A stretch of 64,000 nt of DNA, taken from contig JAGTWJ010000019.1 in the NCBI GenBank assembly GCA_020064725.1, forward strand, positions 3,720,001 through 3,784,000, read 5' to 3'. Source of the stretch: Drechslerella dactyloides (lineage: Eukaryota > Ascomycota > Orbiliomycetes > Orbiliales > Orbiliaceae). This document shows positions 11,340 to 22,440 of this stretch, piece by piece. Below the pieces are notes generated by a model. It was not told the origin of the DNA and did no database searches. It saw only the letters and a list, made by a program, of their open reading frames with translations. The position numbers and the translations under genes were made by a program. Every line of letters starts with the position of its first letter. The first letter of the stretch is position 1.

Positions 11340-11931
11340 TGTTCGTTGAATCTCTGGTCAGTTTCTTTTTCTTTTTTTCATCGTGGAGGCGGCGGTGATA
11401 GATGACGAGGTGGGTGGGATATACGCACGGTGTCTGCGGTATACGCTGCTGCGCAGACGGACGGTTTTTTCTACTGTTGTCTCCGCTTTCGGTTTCGTTA
11501 TTTCTTCGGGCATGGAGGTTCTGGCGTACGTACTGTTTTCTTTTTCTTTTATAAAATATCTGTTTCCCTGCCCGAAGCTACGGAAGCAGGTGGTTTCTAG
11601 CAATGTTAAAGAAGGGCAAGTTGGCAGGAGGGCGGTAGTGTGCAGTTACTAGATACATCTCGGCACGGCGGCGGATTCTACAATGTTACAAGCAAGCAAG
11701 CAAGCAAGGTACTATGCAAGACACTAGATAGACCGCATGCGCGGGTTCGGAAACGCTACCAATAGACGGAACTGTTTTTAGCCCGTGGGGTATCTTTATT
11801 CCATCATATCTATCGATGTGCTTTGCAATCTATATAGCATTCGTGACTGGTATTTACAGCTGTGCAGCGTCGTGGCTTACCGTCTGCATACACAGTACAG
11901 TTCTAGTATACATGGCGTACAGGGATGCTAT
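11340..11931. other. Convergent 3' region between SNF4 and HEM3
   Basis: Two genes face each other across about 590 bp. No gene is supported. It holds an AAGC microsatellite at 11690-11708 and T-rich stretches suitable for 3' end formation. Confidence 0.5.
11690..11708. repeat. AAGC microsatellite (about 4.75 units)
   Basis: Same repeat unit as at 2181-2204, on the same strand. Confidence 0.85.
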
Positions 11932-13244
11932 CTACTCTGCGACTGGTACCTCTCCGCCTTCTGCCTTTGCTGCTGCCGCTGCGGCGTCCGCGGCTTCCTT
12001 GTTCTTCTGGATTTCTGCCAATATCGCACCGGCGCCCTGCTCCAGCATCCGCGCTGCCATCGCCCTTCCTATCTCTTCGGCCTTCGCCTCGTCGTTGTCG
12101 ACGGCCAGCACATCGTCCACCTCGACGAACTGTGTCCCATCGACAGCGCTCACGGACGCGCGCATCTCGATCTTTGCGCCCGCGTCGTCGGTGGCAGGTA
12201 TATATTTCGTCTCGACGCCAATCGGCACGCTACAGCCGCCCTCGAGCGTGCGCATGAGCTGCCGCTCCGCGAGGCAGCACAGGGATGTGGGCGTGTGCGT
12301 TAACGGGGCGACGAGAGACGCTACCGATGGGTCGTTCGCGCGGATTTCGATGCCGATGGCGCCTTGGCCGACGGCGTGGAGGACGAGTGGGGAGGAGAGG
12401 TAGGCTGTTATGCGGTGGGAGAGGTCCATGCGGATTAGCCCTGCGGCGGCTAGGATGATGCAGGCGTACGGCGATTCCGGGTCGTCCAGTTTCCGCAGAC
12501 GGGTGTCCCTATCGTACATGAAATGCGTTAGCTCAATCGATTGCCGCTGGGCAGAGGTGTAGATATAAATGGGGTGAACGTACACGTTTCCTCGCGCGTT
12601 CTCGAGTTTGAGGTGGGGGTATTGCTTTAGTATCTGCGCGCCGCGGCGCACGGAGGAGGTGCCGACGACGCTGCCGGGTGGTAGGTCCGCGAGCGAGGTG
12701 TGCGGCGAGCCGGCCTTCATGACGAGTGCGTCGCGCGGGTCTGTGCTGGATTAGATTACGACGGTTGGTCTATGCATGTCATTGGACAGTCACGGATGGG
12801 TCTGGCGCACCTTCGCGCTCGAGGATGCTGCCGAGTTTGCAGCCGTCCGGCAGCTGTGTGGGCATGTCTGTATCCATGATAAACCGCATCCGTTAGCTAT
12901 GGCGCTGTATACGAGTATAGACCGGTATCGTGGGAGATTCTCTCTTGCGCACCCTTAAGTGAATGGACGATGAGGTCGACCTCGCCGTCGAGCAGCAGAG
13001 CTTCAAGCTCCATCGTCCACAGAGCCTTCGCGCCGAACGAATGCAGCGCCGTGACTTTATCCTTGTCGCCCATCGTCTTCATCGCTGTGATTTCGAACGT
13101 CGCAGACGGGTTGCGCGCGATCAGGGCGTCGCGGACAATGTTGGTCTGGATCATGGCTAGGCGCGAGGAGCGCGTGCCGATGCGGTAGACTTTGCCCGCT
13201 GCCGGCGGGGCCGGCGGGGTGGCGGGGTCTGCGGTTGTGGACAT
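11932..13244 (-). CDS. HEM3: Hydroxymethylbilane synthase (porphobilinogen deaminase), 360 aa
   Basis: Four exons on the minus strand: 13244-12953, 12867-12811, 12740-12584 and 12508-11932 (1083 nt, 360 aa). The enzyme condenses four porphobilinogen molecules to hydroxymethylbilane in haem synthesis, in the cytosol. Diagnostic motifs are RIGTRSSRLAMIQT near the N-terminus, DLIVHSLKDMPTQLPDG (assembled across intron 1), ILEREDPRDALV (across intron 2), GTSSVRRGAQ and the cofactor loop LEGGCSVPIG. In that loop, Cys261 should carry the dipyrromethane cofactor. The 57-nt second exon encodes the invariant DMPTQLP segment. The start at 13244 gives a short Thr/Pro/Ala-rich leader. The frame stays open further upstream, so a longer N-terminus is possible. 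The Ala/Glu-rich C-terminal tail is common in fungal orthologues. Confidence 0.96.
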
Positions 13245-14470
13245 CGTGGTCGTGGTGATGGTGATGGCGGGGAGTGTGGTGGGGTGGAAGTGCGGGTGAA
13301 GCCTTTTCGCATCGGCCGACACCTTCCGGTTCGCGGGGTTGCCGTATACGGATATCCCACAAGGCACCACGACAGTCGTCGTTATAAACGACCAGGTACG
13401 ACACCACCGACAATTTACTAAGAATAAGAAGGAAACCGGTACTCCTCGGGGTTGTTTCAGTTCTAGTAGCTTCGGCCTAGCATCATGCATTATCGACATG
13501 CAACAGCATGAAATAAGTTGTTCTAGTCTCGCAAGCCAGACTTCTGGTCCCGAGACTACTCCTTGCGTAAGTGCGTTCCAGAATTCATTACGAATATATT
13601 TTAATATGTGCACGTAGTATTCGTGGATATATGTTCATAAACTTCCCGATCCAGCGAACTAATCTCCCGTCGGGGATGTTTCTTAAAGTTTGCATATTGC
13701 ACAGTTGCACGGGCCCGAAGCTTCAAGATACACTGCATTTGAGTGCTTACGATATCATAATTATCAAAGGTTATGCGTACTGTAGCGGGCCCGTCAACCT
13801 CAAGGTTGCCTAAAGTTAGTAATCGCGACCTTTGAATGTCTGCGTATAAATCTCGCCTCGCACTCGCAACTTATTTGAAACACCGAATCTACTCGTGGAG
13901 GACGCCTGTTTTGCGCAATTGCGGAGAAATCCTTACCAACCGGGTTACTGGTTGATCGTTAATTTTTAAAGCTCGTCTCACGTGTCAGTGGGATTCATTG
14001 CGTAATTTCCTCGGGGGTATTATATAGAAGCAAAGTACGTAGTGCACTACCAGCTATGTGTTTGGTAATAGCACCTTGGCAATTAGACAGCCCAGTCCTA
14101 GCCTCGATGCCAGGCGCTGTAGGCCCAGTCCTGGTGTTCTTCCCAGAATTCCGCCGCCATCATGCATCTGCCTTACGATTGTTGGTAACTTTGCGAGAAT
14201 GCTCATATGTATATCCTCCTGATTAATTGTATTGAATATTGCCTGCACCTAATACCTGTGGGCAGCATGAAGTAGGACGGTCGAATTATGCAAGAACTGG
14301 GGCGTACTACGAGAGTCAGTTTACCGACTTATAATAGCCGCTCTATTGCATTTTTCATTGAATACTCGGTATTAACTTTCGAAATCTCAACCCAGCTTTG
14401 TAGAGTTCCATGCTCCAAAATATCTCTCGGCTGGTTTACGGATATTTGTATATATATATATAGATGCGTG
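13245..14470. other. Intergenic: divergent promoters of HEM3 and metalloprotease gene
   Basis: About 1.2 kb with no supported gene. It should hold the HEM3 promoter on the left. A TATA-like run (14450-14462) lies just before the metalloprotease start. Confidence 0.5.
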
Positions 14471-15848
14471 ATGGGGATATATATGGTACCCTCCAGTTTA
14501 TTCCTTTGCGTGTGTTTTGGGATTATACGCTCCCCAGCAGTATCGGCCCGGCCAAGCCTTACCGATGTTTTCGAGATAATACAGCCGCCGCTGAGAGGAG
14601 CCTGCACACCTGATCAGATACCTATTCTGCAGTCATGGTGGGAGGATAGTGGCATTCTTGCGGCGGATGGCTACGAGCAAATCGGGTATCTTCTCAGGAG
14701 AGATACGGATCTAGATACCGTTCTCAGGCAGCGGACGGCCTTGAAGATTGGTTTGGTATTTTCGCTCTGGATCCTTTTCCGCCTTCTGGAATCTACAGTC
14801 AGCCGGTCAACCAAGCGCAATATGCCGAACTTCTGAGTACGTATCCCTTGCGAGAGTTGCCGTCTGCGTTTTGTTTCGCTGCGACCCAGCGAGCATCTTT
14901 AGTGACTGGTGCCGGTTACGAAACGGGCTTACGTTCTCTAGTCTCTCACTAGGCTGCATCAAGAAGACGAAAGAGATGTGTTAACGTTCTCTCCGTGGGG
15001 CGGTTCTTTTTTTATTTGTATTTCTAGCGAATATTCTCTAATAACATAAAAATTGGTCCTCTAGATGTGTTTCGGCGATCGAATGACTTCTTCCAAACCG
15101 GGGAATTCAACCATCCTGAGGGGAAGGTAAAGGTATACTGCAACGACGACTGGATCAAAATGCAAAATTTATACACCGACCCTCTCCTCGATGATTACGG
15201 GAACCCTAGAGCTCATGATGACGGCACGCCATATTTGCTGTATCAAGACCCCGATATGGCTGCCGCGTTCTTCAACCAAGATGGAACGTCAAACGGCCGG
15301 ACGCCATTTTTCGACGTCAATGAGAACGAATATTACTCCCTCAGGAATACGGAGCCCTTCTGCACTGGCGATATCGGCGCTGTTTCCATGCGGATCTACG
15401 GCAGAATTACGCTCTGCCCTTCTACGTTCAGTTTAAATGGGTTCCAAAACATCCCGGCAGCGAATCTGGTTGGGCCCCAAATACCACTTACCGCGTATAG
15501 ACCTGCTTCCTCGGTGTTACTACATGAAATGCTCCATCTACTTCTCATGGATAGGAACTATAGAGATGAAGTCTGTATGTATAGTCGAAAGCATGCATGA
15601 AGAAGTCGCAACCCTTTATAGTAGAGCACTAATGCAGTTCGAGCTAACTCACTACTATCTTCAATTTAGACGGGGTCGGTGAATGTTTGAACTTGGCTAG
15701 ATCGCAAGGTGGCTACGATAAGGCATATGGAAATCCTGAAAGCCATGCTTGGTTTGCCCTAGGAGCTACGCTCTCGAGGATGGCAAGGACACGGCAGGAC
15801 GACTCTCTGTACCTGGAATGGAGCACCGGCGAAGGTTTCACTCCTTGA
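14471..15848 (+). pseudogene. Secreted M35-like (aspzincin) metalloprotease gene with a frame break in exon 1
   Basis: Exons 14471-14836, 15065-15574 and 15670-15848. Translation starts MGIYMVPSSLFLCVCFG, a likely signal peptide cut near SPAVSA. The frame then reads through CTPDQIPILQSWWED and AADGYEQIG. The family-like continuation, AADGLEDWFGIFALDPF then YSQPVNQAQYAELLN, is in another frame. The switch lies between about 14716 and 14732, where one base appears to be missing. I found no GT-AG intron that fixes it sensibly. Exon 2 encodes the zinc motif HEMLH. Exon 3 gives YDKAYGNPESHAWFA, like the aspzincin GTxxYD...NADxYA region. So the product resembles lysine-specific or deuterolysin-type secreted endopeptidases. 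It is either a recent pseudogene or an assembly error: everything else, splice sites included, is intact. Confidence 0.7.
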
Positions 15849-16364
15849 GGTCTTGATTCCCAAATTAACATCGACATAGCCGCTCTGTGTAAGTACTAGC
15901 GCTAATATATTTTATTCTGTCTTTTTTATGCTTCCTTGTACGTAGTATAATTTACCTTCCACCAGTTTATTCTTTCGTGCTGGCTGCTGGCACCGTTGAC
16001 AAGACCAGCAGGTTGAATTACAACGCAGCGTTGTCTGAAAATACCACATGTCGAAATATCGCAGGGCTGGTCAGATCTTATCAATGTTGACAATGCTGAC
16101 GATGAGAGCTAGGTTCGGTGGCACCGCCTCACGGGGCCAATATCTCCGAAGTTATAGTTTGGCGTCTGACCACAACTGGTATATATGACAAGCAGTCTAA
16201 TTTGTATAATACAGTTTCAATAACTATCGTATATATGGAGCCAAACTTCGCATGTTTTTAAGAGCTGGTTTCCGCAGCCCGCCACTGGTACGCCATTCTT
16301 TTTATCGTGTCCCCTCATATCGGTAAGCAAGTACTTAAGTATGCAAGTATGTGCATGTGAGTCT
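15849..16364. other. Convergent 3' region, no gene seen
   Basis: AT-rich spacer between the metalloprotease gene (plus) and the membrane-protein gene (minus). No supported coding sequence. Confidence 0.5.
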
Positions 16365-18251
16365 TTATATGTAATATCCCTGCCGCCGGACTTCACTGAC
16401 ATTCTGCGGCGTCCCGAACCCAGCGTGCGCCGCACCACTACCACTCAGCTTCCCATCCGGATCCCGCAGCTCGCCCAGTCGTAGCTTGACACCATACAGG
16501 CTCCGTGGCTGCAGATCGCTCTTCCCGAGGCAATTGCCTTCTAGCAATTTATCTAGCTCGGGGTTCCGCGTCGTCGCGACGACCTGCGAGAAGGAGATCT
16601 CCGAGACCAGTCCGTTCCGCCCCAGCGCGATGGCACCACATATGAGCGACATCAGCGCGGCGACCAAACCGGCCACGTACGCGATGATCAGATAGCGCTG
16701 CTCGTACCGCCAGACGTTACTGAACGTTGTCACCGTGCAGTCCGTCGTCTGCATTTGCCGTATGCCCAGGCCCGGGTATGCCAGCAGCGACATTGTATAG
16801 TTCAAGCTCAGCTGCTCCGCGAGCGGTCGAATCTGGTCCTTTATTTCCTCATTCCTGTCGCCGTTGGCGACGAGATTCGGCTTCAGGAATGCGGGCATAT
16901 TCAAAATGCTCGTATCTGTGGGAAAGTCCCTCCCCGCCCGCCCTTCATAGTTAACTGTGCCCAGAAACAATTTGGCGAGTACATCGTTCGTGACCTGGTA
17001 CCGTACCAAGTCTTCCGTAGTGATATTATTTTCGGACGTATACAAAGACCCGTAATACGGATCGATCCGCGCGCCGTACACGATGTCCTCGACAACTGGG
17101 TCCTGCTGCTCGCCATTGACGAACGCCTGTCGCAGCGAGATGCTTGCGTTATAAGTGTCACAGTAGAACGTTTCGACGTCCCACGAGTCCCAGAACGTGT
17201 GGTTCACGGGTAACGTTACGTTCTTGTAGATCAAATGGCCAACCCACAGCTTGCCAGTCTCGTTGGACTCGAGCGACACGTACTTGTATATGGACGTGTA
17301 GGCGACCTCGTGGCCCTCGTTCGACGTCGCCCACGGCGCCTGAGTGTTATTCGCGATCTCCCAGGGAGCGGTCGCATTGTGCGGGTCCGTGTCCATGCAC
17401 TGCCAGAGTGCGGAGTGGAATGCCACGCTGTACGAGCAGTTGGTACCGCAGGGGGAAGGGTAGCTGACGGGTTGGCCGAGAAGGCCGGTGAGCGTTCCGA
17501 TTTTGGACGCGAGAGGCGTGGGAAACCACTCGTTGCGCGTGTATTCCGATTGTACGAGGTCGGAGAGGTACTCGCCGGACGGGGAGGTGAAGCCGCTTGA
17601 TATCGGGGCCGCAGCGCTCAAGTTGAGGAACGGGACCTGACAGGATGAGGAGCCGACCGACTCGCGCACCTGCACGGTCAACGTCGTCGGCGCCACGATT
17701 GATATCAGGGGCAGCAGCCAGCGGATCGCAATCATGATCGAGGCGACTGGATTCTCAATCCACATTGCAGGGTAAAGAAGCGACACAACCTGGTACGTCG
17801 ACCCGAACAGCGCATCGATCGCGCGGATGCTGGTGCCCTGGCTCCGGTGTCGAAAGCCCATCCAGACGACCTGCTCGTAGCAGAGGAGAATACACGTCGC
17901 AAAGCACGTTTTCACAATCAGCGCCAGCACAAGCGCCCATCGGCCCACCCAGACGACATTCTCGTATGGCGTGTTGTTAAGCCGGGTGAAGTAGACGTGG
18001 TTCCCGACTGCGACAGCAAGGCCCGAGACGTATGAGACGATGGCCAGCGCGGGTGTCTGCCATGTTATCCCCCACTTGCTCTGCCGCGGCGGATATTGTT
18101 CTTGTAGGTCGATGACGCTGGTGGCTGCTGCAGTCTCGATCTTATCCGGCAGAGGTCTTCGAGGGATGGATGTGTACGAAGGCGTCTGCGACCATGGCAC
18201 CCGGATGTGATCCTCGCCGTATGTGCTGGTATCCAGGTTCTGTCCTGACAT
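16365..18251 (-). CDS. Uncharacterised fungal multi-pass membrane protein with a large glycosylated loop, 628 aa
   Basis: Single exon. The ATG is at 18251; the frame is open a few codons further, but only from a GTG. The cytosolic-looking N-terminus (about 75 residues) is followed by membrane segments near TPALAIVSYVSGLAVAVG, WALVLALIVKTCFATCILL, VVSLLYPAMW and IAIRWLLPLISIVAP. A loop of about 300 residues with many N-glycosylation sequons (NCS, NAT, NNT, NVT, NHT, NAS, NIT) and scattered Cys comes next. A final segment, IIAYVAGLVAALMSLICGAIAL, precedes a cytosolic tail. This architecture is common in Pezizomycotina membrane proteins of unknown role. I cannot name a function. Topology predicts the loop outside or in the lumen. 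Confidence 0.85.
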   Translation of the reverse strand: MSGQNLDTSTYGEDHIRVPWSQTPSYTSIPRRPLPDKIETAAATSVIDLQEQYPPRQSKWGITWQTPALAIVSYVSGLAVAVGNHVYFTRLNNTPYENVVWVGRWALVLALIVKTCFATCILLCYEQVVWMGFRHRSQGTSIRAIDALFGSTYQVVSLLYPAMWIENPVASIMIAIRWLLPLISIVAPTTLTVQVRESVGSSSCQVPFLNLSAAAPISSGFTSPSGEYLSDLVQSEYTRNEWFPTPLASKIGTLTGLLGQPVSYPSPCGTNCSYSVAFHSALWQCMDTDPHNATAPWEIANNTQAPWATSNEGHEVAYTSIYKYVSLESNETGKLWVGHLIYKNVTLPVNHTFWDSWDVETFYCDTYNASISLRQAFVNGEQQDPVVEDIVYGARIDPYYGSLYTSENNITTEDLVRYQVTNDVLAKLFLGTVNYEGRAGRDFPTDTSILNMPAFLKPNLVANGDRNEEIKDQIRPLAEQLSLNYTMSLLAYPGLGIRQMQTTDCTVTTFSNVWRYEQRYLIIAYVAGLVAALMSLICGAIALGRNGLVSEISFSQVVATTRNPELDKLLEGNCLGKSDLQPRSLYGVKLRLGELRDPDGKLSGSGAAHAGFGTPQNVSEVRRQGYYI

Positions 18252-18954
18252 GGGTATCACTTACGCGGCAAACATCAAAAGTGCGCACTTATGAGATATC
18301 GTCAATACCGTATTGAAAGGTCGTTAAGGGTTTATAATGATGAATCAGATTGAAAAAATTTAGTTGGAACGGAGGGAGAGTTTGGCATGGCGAGGGACGG
18401 TCGCACTACTCTCCGCCCCGCTCCGTCTTGCAGCAGAATACTTGGTATATCTGTGATCGCAGATCATGTGGGTATGACTGGGATTCAATGGAATGGAGCA
18501 ATCAAAGTCAAACGAAAGGCCGACCATGGATTCGATCTGCTGTGTGGCGGCAAGGGCTAAAATTGCCATCCACACACCAGGCAGAAGCCGGGAGATGTAG
18601 TCCCAACGAGTGCGGCTCCGCGTTGCTGACGTCCGTGCATATATTTAGACACGGCTACTCAAATCAGATCCGAGTTTTGCGAAGGTGCAAAAGAGGTGGT
18701 TGGCTCTTGGCCTGTTGTGTGTCTAACGAGGACGCGTGCTTACTATTCAGTAGCTCGAGAGTTGCTCTCAGTAGAGCATTTGATTTGTTCCTGTTAACTA
18801 TAGAGTATTGCTTGGTTTCCTTAAAACCGACCCCTCTTATTTGCAGATCGAGGAATGTAGCTATAGTGATAATATGGGTATATAGTGATAGCTGCCTGCA
18901 ACAGCCTTGAAGAATATCATAGGCGCACTTTCGTTTCGTGGCACACACGGCTCT
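18252..18954. other. Intergenic, no gene seen
   Basis: About 700 bp between the membrane-protein promoter and the 3' end of LSM3. Short frames only, none with recognisable content. Confidence 0.5.
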
Positions 18955-19450
18955 TTAGGTGGTTGTGGCGATAATCACGACGCTGTCGCCTACAGGTAGC
19001 CGCTCAAGTCAGCAATAGTCTAGCAACGGAAAGTGAATAGGAACCGGCATACCTCTCACGAACAGCATCTCTGAATTCTTCTTGACGGTCTAGTGTGACA
19101 CAGAAAGTATCAGCAGCCGATTCAGGGACGGCATTGTGGGTCGGCAGAGCATACTCGTATTGTTTCTTCGTCGTCCTCATCGTCGCCGACAATGTATATC
19201 GTCTCCTCCACTTCTCCAAGAACCAGATTGCAGTGCGAGTCGTAGGCCTGTGTGAAGAGATGCACATGTCAGTCGAGCGTACCTTGCACCATGGGTTGGG
19301 CTATCGCCATCGCGGGGTGGGACGAACGTGTAATCGGCCTCTCAGCTCACGATCACCACGCAGCTTGACAAAGACGACTTCATCCAGCGACAGGCGGACG
19401 AGATCTAGCGGTTCTGCGACGGTGCTTGTGCCGTTTTCTGCGTCGGCCAT
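18955..19450 (-). CDS. LSM3: U6 snRNA-associated Sm-like protein LSm3, 95 aa
   Basis: Four exons: 19450-19328, 19247-19155, 19089-19053 and 18989-18955 (288 nt, 95 aa). The Sm1 motif is VRLSLDEVVFVKLRGDRELRG, continuing RLHAYDSHCNLVLG across intron 1. The acidic linker has VGDDEDDEETIR. The Sm2 motif, MLFVRGDSVVIIA, is assembled from exons 3 and 4. LSm3 is a subunit of the Lsm1-7 ring (mRNA decapping) and the Lsm2-8 ring (U6 snRNP). The length agrees with fungal LSm3 (about 90-100 aa). Three introns in 95 codons is dense; exon 3 is only 37 nt. The gene is transcribed divergently from uL15m, with 216 bp between the start codons. Confidence 0.95.
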
Positions 19451-19666
19451 GGTTGCGGCGGATGATTGATGGAAGGTTGAAGGTGAAGCTTGAGCTGTTT
19501 TGTGGCCGGGGACCGTGTTGGCGACATGAGCTGCAAATTTGAACGACATCTTCGCAACACCGCAACCTTTCACCCTCCATTCGTCCATCCGCTCATCTCC
19601 AACCACGACGTCAATCGGCCTCGACCCCTCGTCTCGTCGACGGGGAGGCGCCCACAGACCGCCATC
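19451..19666. promoter_or_regulatory. Compact divergent promoter LSM3 / uL15m
   Basis: Only 216 bp separate the two ATGs. There is no clear TATA box, as expected for housekeeping genes. Both leaders and the shared promoter must fit here. Confidence 0.6.
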
Positions 19667-20675
19667 ATGATACCCTCCGCGATAGCGCTCAGAGCGCTGC
19701 GGCAGACCCTCCGCCAACTGAACCTCACACCGATACCAAACCCCTCCTTGTCAGTTCGCGCTGCTGCGACCTTTATACTGCCGATTCAACAGGCCCGTCA
19801 TGCCTCTATTCTTGGAAATCTTCGCGATATACCGACGCAGCATACGAATAAGCGGCGTGTCGGTCGTGGCGCGTCAGGCAGGGGCAAGACGTCAGGTCGC
19901 GGGCACAAGGGTCAGGGCCAGCGAGGCGGGCACCGGCCGAAAAAGGGCTTCGAGGGCGGGCAGACGCCTCAATCGATCACGAATCCAATCCGGGGGAAGG
20001 GCATCAAGAATCCGCTGATGAAGCACTACACTGTCTTGAACCTGTGCACAGTGCAATCGTGGATCGATCAGGGCCGGCTCGACCCCACCAAGCCGATCAC
20101 GCTGAAGGAGCTGTACGACTCGCGGGCAGTGCATGGTATCAAAGACGGCGTCAAGCTGCTAGCGAAAGTATGCCATTTCGTCCACTCCGTCCCGCTGTAC
20201 CATTCACATGCCAGTCTTCATAATCTTCAAATACTGACATATTAACTGGTACCTGCAGGATGCCGACACGTTAAAGGTACCCATAGACATCATCGTGAAC
20301 AAAGCCTCTCGTGCCGCCATCCAAAAGATCGAGGAGAAGGGCGGCAAAATCGAAACCAGGTTCTACACTCGTGAGGGCATCCGCTTTATCACCCGCCCGC
20401 ACCTCTTCCCGGATGGCCACCGGCTCGCCCGCCCCACCTCGCGCGAGGACATCGAGTACTACCGCGACAGTGCGCATAGAGGGTTCCTCGCATCGACTGT
20501 CCTGCCGGGCGAGTCGCCAAGTCTGTACTGGTACAAGAAACACGTGAAGCCTGTGGATCCTAAGGAGAAGGAGAAGGCGCTGGAGGAGCGGAAGAAGCGG
20601 ACGCCGGAGGAAATCGAGGCTGCGAAGAGAAAGAAGGAAATCCGGAAGGCACAGGCCCACAATCGCATCTTCTAG
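19667..20675 (+). CDS. MRPL10: Mitochondrial large-subunit ribosomal protein uL15m (bacterial L15 family), 305 aa
   Basis: Two exons: 19667-20167 and 20259-20675 (918 nt, 305 aa). The N-terminal 45 residues are basic, with hydroxyl and hydrophobic residues and no acids (RALRQTLRQLNLTPIPNP), fitting a mitochondrial targeting sequence. The L15 core follows: KRRVGRGASGRGKTSGRGHKGQ and GFEGGQTPQSITNPIRG, both hallmark glycine/arginine-rich motifs. The second exon carries VPIDIIVNKASRAAIQKIEEKGG, the L15 C-terminal fold. A charged helical tail (KEKEKALEERKKR...) extends past the bacterial length, as in fungal mitoribosomes. MRPL10 is the yeast name for this protein. Confidence 0.93.
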
Positions 20676-21007
20676 GTGGTACGCTATAGGCGGTAGGTGC
20701 ACGGAGCCGGTTCATCATCAACCGGATTATTTTTGTGCTTTCGAGCTGTATGTGGGTATTGAAAACTCCGACCACAGCCCTATGGCTACGAGACTTGATT
20801 GGGTCAAGGGCGGGGGACAAGCAGCGGCTTTGTATATATACATGTATTGCATATTCTTTCTTGTAGATATAATGGCATATGCGCGAATGCCGAGTAATGG
20901 ACATTATTCATATGCGCCGTTTACGCGACTCGCTTAACCTCTGAACTTCATCCGAACATCATCCTCGGACTCACCACCGCCATCGCCCAAGAGGACGGAC
21001 GCCCATC
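20676..21007. other. Short spacer with promoter of the J-protein gene
   Basis: About 330 bp between two genes on the same strand; no gene seen. A TATA-like run (TATATATACATG) lies near 20830. Confidence 0.5.
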
Positions 21008-22326
21008 ATGCCGTCGGAATCGGAGGCCGTCGAGTTCGCCAGCTCGTCGACATCATTCTACGAGCTCCTAAACCTCGAGCCCACCGCACAAGCTAAAGAT
21101 GTGCGGCGTGCGTACCGCAAAACCGCGCTCCAGTACCATCCTGACAAGAATCCTGTAAGTCCACCACCCTCTATTCCATCGCCTCCCGCACAAAGCTGAA
21201 CGACACCGCTCAGTGATGCATGCATCAATCCGCACACGAATCGCAGAAGTCATAAAAGGAGAACTATCAACCAACATGCGCATAATAAATACAGGACAAT
21301 CCTTCCGCCGTCGACAAATTTCACCTCCTCACCGCCGCGCAGGAGATCCTCTGCGATGCCGCCCTCCGCGCCGCGTACGACAATGCCCTCGCCGCGAAGG
21401 CTGCGAAAAAGCGCCGCGCAGACGCATACGATAGCAACAGACGACAGATGAAGGAGGACTTGGAAGCGCGGGAGAATACGTTCAAACGTCGGAAAACGGA
21501 AATCGATGAGAAGAGACAGAAACTGGAAAGGTTAAAGGAAGAAGGCGCGCGAAGACGCATGGAAATGTTCGAACGGAAGAAACGGGAGGCGGCTGCGGCG
21601 GAAGAAGAAGTGGTAGGGCTTACTGTGAGTCCGGGTGTCGATGAGGAGACAGAAACGGTACACGGAGAATCGAGATTCTCAGAGCTGGATCGGACGGTCA
21701 AAGTGAAATGGCGACGGAAGGGTCCCGGCGAACTGATGGACAAGGCTGGCCTGGTGGATCTATTCTCACGGTTTGGAGATGTCGACGAGTGCGTCGTCGT
21801 CGGTGGGTCTAGCGAGAAGGAGAAAGAGAAAAAGTACATGAGTGCGCTACTGATTTTTCGGAATATCACCCACGCATACGCCGCCGTCCATCGTGACCGA
21901 AAGGCATTGGAGGAGGAAGACGACGAGTGGGGATTATTTAGAGATGTAGTCTGGGCGTCCGGCAAGGAGCCAGACTTGACGTTCATCAAACCGGTTAAGC
22001 CAACCGCCTCGGAGACGCCTACACCGAAGCAGGAACCTGATAATCCGAAGCCTACCACTAGTGAAGACGAGGACAAGTTCCCCACGTCATCAGCGAGCTA
22101 TAAACCGGCCTCGAAGTCCGCGCCATCGTTCGGCTCATTCAAGGCATCGCCGTTCAAGAAGCCAACGCCGTCGGAATCGCCGAGCCTTGCCGAGGACATG
22201 GACTACGAATCTATCACGCTGATGCGGATGAAGGCGCGGGCAGCCGAGAAACGCAAGGCGGAGCAGCAGAAACTCACCGAAGAGCTGCTACGGAAGGAAG
22301 TAGAGGAGGAGAAGGTGGGCGAATAA
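21008..22326 (+). CDS. cwf23: J-domain plus RRM spliceosomal protein (DNAJC17/Cwf23 family), 392 aa
   Basis: Two exons: 21008-21154 and 21295-22326 (1179 nt, 392 aa). The J domain spans residues 17 to about 85: FYELLNLEP, RRAYRKTALQYHPDKNP with the HPD triad at 44-46, then FHLLTAAQEILCDAALRAAYD after the intron. A long charged coiled coil follows (about 95-160; ENTFKRRKTEIDEKRQKLER). Next comes a divergent RRM (about 185-275; VKVKWRR, LVDLFSRFGDVDECVVVG, SALLIFRNITHAYAAV). The C-terminus is Pro/Ser-rich, then helical (ITLMRMKARAAEKRKAEQQ). This order of J domain, coiled coil and RRM is that of human DNAJC17 and S. pombe Cwf23, which are associated with the spliceosome. The symbol follows S. 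pombe by architecture. Confidence 0.85.
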
Positions 22327-22440
22327 CGATTCTTCGTTGTATATACAATTAGTACTGATACTGGTATTATACATGTGCATCCGAGAGACATTGGAGTCGG
22401 TGTGTCATGAATTCCAACACCTAGCCCTGATCTCATTCAT

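Noticed and set aside
14700..14840. An intron explaining the frame change in the metalloprotease gene
   Set aside because: Every GT-AG pair that restores the frame is either under 30 nt, creates a stop, or removes conserved residues.
16365..18260. Starts at 18260, 44788 and 60289 for three minus-strand genes
   Set aside because: Those codons are GTG; the first in-frame ATG (18251, 44779, 60136) was used instead, and an upstream exon is possible for the last.
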